This document shows positions 42,108-45,540 of a stretch of 45,540 nt of DNA, piece after piece. The number at the start of each line of letters is the position of its first letter. The stretch's first letter is position 1. Under the pieces are notes generated by a model. The model saw nothing but the letters and a program-made list of their open reading frames with translations. It made no database searches and was not told the DNA's origin. The position numbers were made by a program, and so were the translations under genes. The stretch comes from Jejuia sp. UBA6058 (GTDB lineage Bacteria > Bacteroidota > Bacteroidia > Flavobacteriales > Flavobacteriaceae): positions 356 through 45,895 of the forward strand of contig DIYI01000003.1 of NCBI GenBank assembly GCA_002428965.1, read 5' to 3'.

Positions 42108-43064
42108 TTAGAATAGTGCCTCGGCAATAGCCTGAACGTTGTCACTTTTACCCATAGAATAATAATGCAAGACCGGGACACCATACTCCAACAACTCCTT
42201 AGATTGTTGAATAGCAAACTCAATCCCCACCTGTCTTACCGCTTTGTTGTCCTTACAATCCTCAACAGCATCAATCAAATCCTGTGGCAAATCTATTTTA
42301 AATACTTGCGGCAGTAATTGTAAATGACGCTTTACAGCTATAGGTTTAATTCCTGGAATAATCGGAACATCAATTCCCATTTCTCTTGCCCTTTCTACGA
42401 ATTCAAAATACTTTTGATTATCAAAAAACATCTGTGTTACCACGTAATCAGCTCCAGCATCAACTTTAGCTTTCAAGCGTTTTAAGTCTGTTAAAAGCGA
42501 TGGCGCTTCCATATGCTTTTCAGGGTAACCCGCTACACCTATACAAAAATCAGAGTTATGCTCCACCTCAACATCGTCATGTAGATACTTCCCACGATTT
42601 AAACTTGCAATCTGCTCCACCAACTCGCTCGCGTAGGCATGCCCTCCATCACAAGCCTTAAAATAAGGTTCGTCTTTCATGGAGTCCCCTCGCAATGCCA
42701 TCACATTATCCAATCCCAAATAGTGGCAATCTACAAGGACATACTCTGTCTCCTCTTTAGTAAAACCACCACACAACAAATGCGGAATTGCATCCACCTG
42801 ATACTTATGCATAATAGACGCACAAATCCCCACCGTTCCTGGGCGCATGCGCGTAATCCGCTTATCTAAAAGGCCGTTACCCTTATCAATATACACGTAC
42901 TCCTCGCGCGAAGTTGTCACATCAATAAACGGTGGTTTAAACTCCATTAACGGATCAATATTATTATATAAATCCTGAATATTCTTCCCCTTCTTCGGCG
43001 GAATTACCTCAAACGAAAACAACGTTTTCTCGTTCGCATTTTTTATATGGTCTGTTACTTTCAT
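42108..43064 (-). CDS. metF: Methylenetetrahydrofolate reductase
   Basis: MetF reduces 5,10-methylene-THF to 5-methyl-THF with FAD and NAD(P)H, supplying the methyl group to MetH, encoded next to it. From the ATG at 43064 the protein has 318 residues. Landmarks are LFSFEVIPPKKGKN, VTTSREEY, ALRGDSM and VTQMFFDNQKYFEFV. An upstream in-frame ATG at 43079 adds MTKRV, but these codons lie at the edge of a dispersed repeat, so I prefer 43064, which gives the family-like start MKVTDHIKNA. Confidence 0.94.
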   Translation of the reverse strand: MKVTDHIKNANEKTLFSFEVIPPKKGKNIQDLYNNIDPLMEFKPPFIDVTTSREEYVYIDKGNGLLDKRITRMRPGTVGICASIMHKYQVDAIPHLLCGGFTKEETEYVLVDCHYLGLDNVMALRGDSMKDEPYFKACDGGHAYASELVEQIASLNRGKYLHDDVEVEHNSDFCIGVAGYPEKHMEAPSLLTDLKRLKAKVDAGADYVVTQMFFDNQKYFEFVERAREMGIDVPIIPGIKPIAVKRHLQLLPQVFKIDLPQDLIDAVEDCKDNKAVRQVGIEFAIQQSKELLEYGVPVLHYYSMGKSDNVQAIAEALF

Positions 43065-43074
43065 AACTCGTTTT

Positions 43075-43102
43075 GTCATTCCCGTGAAGGCGAGAATCTC
43101 AT
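43075..43102. repeat. Dispersed repeat unit (GTCATTCCCGTGAAGGCGAG type)
   Basis: GTCATTCCCGTGAAGGCGAGA-type sequence ending in ATCTCAT lies immediately upstream of metF. It resembles a short repeat family I recall from many Flavobacteriaceae intergenic regions; only one copy is in the window. Confidence 0.45.
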
Positions 43103-43122
43103 CATTATTATTTATTTTGTTT

Positions 43123-43300
43123 GGGCGTTCCCCTGCGGGTCGCGCTTTCCGCTATATCTTTTTTGTTCGTCATTGCGAAGGTAATTTCTAATTACCCGTG
43201 GCAATCTCGTAATCCAATTAGATTACTTCGTCGTACCTCCTCGTAATGACGCCTATTCTCTATCACAAAAAAGGACACCGCTGCAATCGCTAACGCGGGC
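43123..43300 (-). repeat. Dispersed intergenic repeat, copy 2 (interrupted)
   Basis: The outer halves (43123-43165, GGGCGTTCCC to CTTTTTTG; and 43266-43300, CAAAAAAGG to AACGCGGGC) correspond to the reverse complement of the repeat at 2197-2299. CTTTTTTG (43158-43165) and CAAAAAAG (43266-43273) form an 8-bp stem. About 100 bp, including a separate palindromic element, lie between them where copy 1 has only a short loop. Confidence 0.6.
43168..43251. repeat. 84-bp palindromic element inside repeat copy 2
   Basis: CGTCATTGCGA (43168-43178) and TCGTAATGACG (43241-43251) are 11-bp terminal inverted repeats with one mismatch. The interior also has partly self-complementary GCAATCTCGTAATC / GATTACTTCGTCG segments. 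Size and ends resemble a REP- or MITE-like element; no coding capacity. Confidence 0.6.
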
Positions 43301-43362
43301 ATATCTGCCAACTATTTTCTTACTCCATAGCACATTTCCCCCTTGCAAAAACAACACTTTCC

Positions 43363-43395
43363 AGACCTCACAGGTTTTGAAAACCTGTGAGGTCT
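43363..43395. repeat. Perfect 16-bp inverted repeat (AGACCTCACAGGTTTT type)
   Basis: The arms 43363-43378 (AGACCTCACAGGTTTT) and 43380-43395 are exact reverse complements around a single G at 43379. This resembles a very common Bacteroidota intergenic palindrome as I remember it. It could fold into a long hairpin on either strand. Confidence 0.75.
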
Positions 43396-43418
43396 CAACT
43401 CACCAAAAGAGTAAGTAT

Positions 43419-43449
43419 CCCTCCCCTTTGGGGAGGTAAGGAGGGGCTG
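43419..43449. repeat. CCTCCCC/GGGGAGG hairpin repeat next to the metH stop
   Basis: CCTCCCC (43420-43426), TTT and GGGGAGG (43430-43436) form a GC-rich stem, followed by TAAGGAGGGGCT. It lies just after the metH stop codon on the minus strand and may limit readthrough, but no T tract follows. It is also a recurring type of repeat in this group. Confidence 0.5.
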
Positions 43450-43450
43450 C

Positions 43451-45540
43451 CTAACCCGCCAAATTAGGGTGCAACCACTTTCTAGCCTTCTCTTTGTTTA
43501 TGCCTTTTCTTTCTGCATAATCAGTCAATTGATCGTCTGTAATTTTACCTAAGCCAAAATATTTTGCTTCCTTATTTGCAAAATAATAGCCTGAAACTGC
43601 CGCTGCTGGCCACATCGCCAAACTTTCAGTTAGGGTAACACCTATAAGTTTTTCAACCTCCAACAGTTCCCAAATCGTTACTTTTTCCAAATGATCAGGA
43701 CATGCGGGATAGCCAGGAGCCGGACGAATCCCTTTATAACTTTCCTTAATCAATTCGTCATTACTCAAATCTTCGTCCGAAGCATAACCCCAATGTCTAG
43801 TTCTAATCTGCTTGTGCAAATATTCTGCAAAGGCCTCGGCAAAACGGTCTGCAATAGCCTGAGCCATAATCGCACTATAATCATCATCTTTAGCCTTGTA
43901 ACTATCGGCCAATTCTTGAGCTCCAAAAATCCCAACACAAAACGCACCCATATAATCAATTCTCCCTGTACTTTCAGGCGCAATAAAATCGGCCAAAGCA
44001 TGATTTGAAATACCTTCGCGCTTTTTCAATTGTTGACGTAGCGTCCTAAACACTGCAATTTCCTCACCTTTTTTCTTAACCGAAATATCGTCTTCATTAA
44101 TAGTATTCGCTTCAAAAAATCCAAAAACAGCCTTTGGTTTCAATAACTGTTTCGCAATAATTTGCTGAATCATCTCCTGAGCGTCATCAAATAATTGTGT
44201 GGCTTGTTCACCAACTACGTCATCCTTTAAAATATCTGGATACTTCCCATGCAAATCCCAACTTCTAAAAAACGGACTCCAATCAATGTATGGCAATAGT
44301 TCTTTCAAACTTAATTGCTTCAAAATTTGAACCCCCATTTCTTTTGGCTTCACAATTTCTGAGGTTTCCCAATCAATTTTAAATTTCTTGCTTCTCGCTT
44401 CTTCAATCGAAATATAAGACTTCTCTTTGCCTCGTTTTAAAAACTTAGTTCTGAACTCTTCGTAGTCTTTTTTCAGTTTTGCGACATATGCGTTGGAGTT
44501 TTTTTTATTTAATAAATCTCCAACTACAGTTACCGCTCTTGAGGCGTCATTCACATGCACCACTGCATTTTCATATTGTGTATCAATCTTAACTGCTGTA
44601 TGCGCTTTAGAAGTTGTTGCTCCTCCAATCAATAATGGCACTTCAAAGTTTTTATTTTGCATTTCCTTTGCCAGATATACCATCTCATCAAGTGACGGCG
44701 TAATCAAACCGGACAATCCAATGGCATCGACACGTTCTGCAATGGCAGTTTCTATAATTTTTTCAGGTGGCACCATCACACCTAAATCTACAATTTCATA
44801 GTTGTTACAGGCTAAAACCACGCTAACAATATTCTTTCCAATATCATGAACATCACCTTTAACAGTCGCCATCAAAATTTTTCCAACAGGCTCAGAAGCG
44901 TCTGACTTTTCTGCTTCAATAAAAGGGTTCAAATAAGCAACCGCCTTTTTCATCACGCGTGCTGATTTTACCACTTGGGGTAGAAACATTTTTCCAGCAC
45001 CAAATAAATCACCTACCACGTTCATACCCGTCATTAAATGACCTTCAATCACTTCAATGGGTTTGGTGGCTTCTACTCTTGCCTGCTCTACATCTTCAAT
45101 AATGTAAGCATCTATTCCCTTAACCAAGGCATGTGTAATTCTATCTTGGAGCGCGTTTTCACGCCATGATAAATCCACAGTTTTTTCTGTTTTGGTACCT
45201 TTTACGGTTTCAGCAAATTCCAACAAACGTTCAGTAGCATCATCACGTCTATCTAAAATTACGTCCTCAACATGCTCCAATAAATCCTTGGGGATATCGT
45301 CATATACCTCTAACATAGCAGGGTTTACAATTCCCATATTCATACCATTCTGTATGGCATAATATAAGAACACAGAATGCATCGCTTCACGAACCACATT
45401 GTTTCCTCTAAAGGAAAAAGATACATTACTCACGCCTCCGCTAACACTCACATTTTCAAGATTCTCACGAACCCATCGCGTAGCCTCAATAAAATCGATG
45501 GCATTTTTACGATGCTCCTCCATCCCCGTAGCTACTGGAA
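43451..45540 (-). CDS. metH: Methionine synthase, cobalamin-dependent, C-terminal part (5' end beyond window)
   Basis: MetH transfers the methyl group of 5-methyl-THF to homocysteine through cobalamin. The frame is still open at the window edge: codons for PVATG precede the internal Met at 45523, so the gene is truncated by the window, not broken. The visible part (about 695 residues) contains the end of the pterin-binding domain (SVSGGVSNVSFSFRG) and the B12 cap. The cobalamin domain follows with DVHDIGKN, then SGLITPSLDEM and GGATTSKAHT. The AdoMet activation domain (GIRPAPGYPACPDH) completes it. The homocysteine-binding domain is not seen; in Bacteroidota it is often a separate gene. Confidence 0.94.
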   Translation of the reverse strand, partial: PVATGMEEHRKNAIDFIEATRWVRENLENVSVSGGVSNVSFSFRGNNVVREAMHSVFLYYAIQNGMNMGIVNPAMLEVYDDIPKDLLEHVEDVILDRRDDATERLLEFAETVKGTKTEKTVDLSWRENALQDRITHALVKGIDAYIIEDVEQARVEATKPIEVIEGHLMTGMNVVGDLFGAGKMFLPQVVKSARVMKKAVAYLNPFIEAEKSDASEPVGKILMATVKGDVHDIGKNIVSVVLACNNYEIVDLGVMVPPEKIIETAIAERVDAIGLSGLITPSLDEMVYLAKEMQNKNFEVPLLIGGATTSKAHTAVKIDTQYENAVVHVNDASRAVTVVGDLLNKKNSNAYVAKLKKDYEEFRTKFLKRGKEKSYISIEEARSKKFKIDWETSEIVKPKEMGVQILKQLSLKELLPYIDWSPFFRSWDLHGKYPDILKDDVVGEQATQLFDDAQEMIQQIIAKQLLKPKAVFGFFEANTINEDDISVKKKGEEIAVFRTLRQQLKKREGISNHALADFIAPESTGRIDYMGAFCVGIFGAQELADSYKAKDDDYSAIMAQAIADRFAEAFAEYLHKQIRTRHWGYASDEDLSNDELIKESYKGIRPAPGYPACPDHLEKVTIWELLEVEKLIGVTLTESLAMWPAAAVSGYYFANKEAKYFGLGKITDDQLTDYAERKGINKEKARKWLHPNLAG

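Noticed and set aside
1..45540. tRNA, rRNA, CRISPR, prophage or insertion-sequence genes
   Set aside because: No cloverleaf-like segment, spaced direct repeats, transposase or phage protein was recognised. Only short non-coding repeats were found.

Overview
The window is AT-rich chromosomal DNA from a member of the Bacteroidota, almost certainly a marine-type Flavobacteriaceae. The evidence is a GldA-type gliding ABC ATPase, -7 boxes of the TAnnTTTG type, little sign of Shine-Dalgarno sites, a DAHP synthase fused to chorismate mutase, DUF3857/transglutaminase proteins, a PagL-like outer-membrane protein and several flavobacterial intergenic repeats. I see no tRNA, rRNA, CRISPR array, transposase or phage gene.

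Layout. Positions 1-12,100 hold housekeeping genes, mostly on the minus strand: polyprenyl diphosphate synthase, rlmN, queA, aroA, a MazG-like pyrophosphohydrolase, two tandem DUF3857 proteins, dtd and rsgA, plus two small secreted proteins on the plus strand. Positions 12,118-16,208 are an aromatic amino acid operon on the minus strand (pheA, aminotransferase, tyrA, DAHP synthase/chorismate mutase). It is preceded by a 26-codon leader peptide packed with Phe and Tyr codons and by a terminator/antiterminator pair, which together look like a classical ribosome-mediated attenuator. gldA follows divergently.

Positions 17,204-34,540 are an accessory catabolic island. A divergent IclR regulator shares a 41-bp imperfect palindrome with a co-directional run of 13 genes: RhaT-like symporter, substrate-binding-protein-like protein, two family III CoA-transferases, a second substrate-binding-protein-like protein, Gfo/Idh/MocA oxidoreductase, sugar porter, cytoplasmic GH2 hydrolase, enoyl-CoA hydratase, AldA-like aldehyde dehydrogenase, MaoC dehydratase and a GH29-like lipoprotein. 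A seven-bladed-propeller lactonase sits convergently at the end. No ABC permease, SusC/SusD, sugar kinase, isomerase or aldolase is present. I infer an undescribed CoA-dependent route for degrading a sugar or glycoside: uptake, deglycosylation, oxidation to a lactone or acid, CoA transfer, dehydration or hydration, and aldehyde oxidation. This is a hypothesis, not an established pathway.

Positions 34,727-45,540 return to core metabolism: pta-ackA, an S41-type protease, a DUF2807 lipoprotein, a VOC protein, a PagL-like protein, metF and the C-terminal part of metH, which runs off the window. The 371-bp gap between metF and metH is packed with at least five recognisable repeat units. One belongs to the same family as a repeat at 2197-2299 and appears to be interrupted by another palindromic element.
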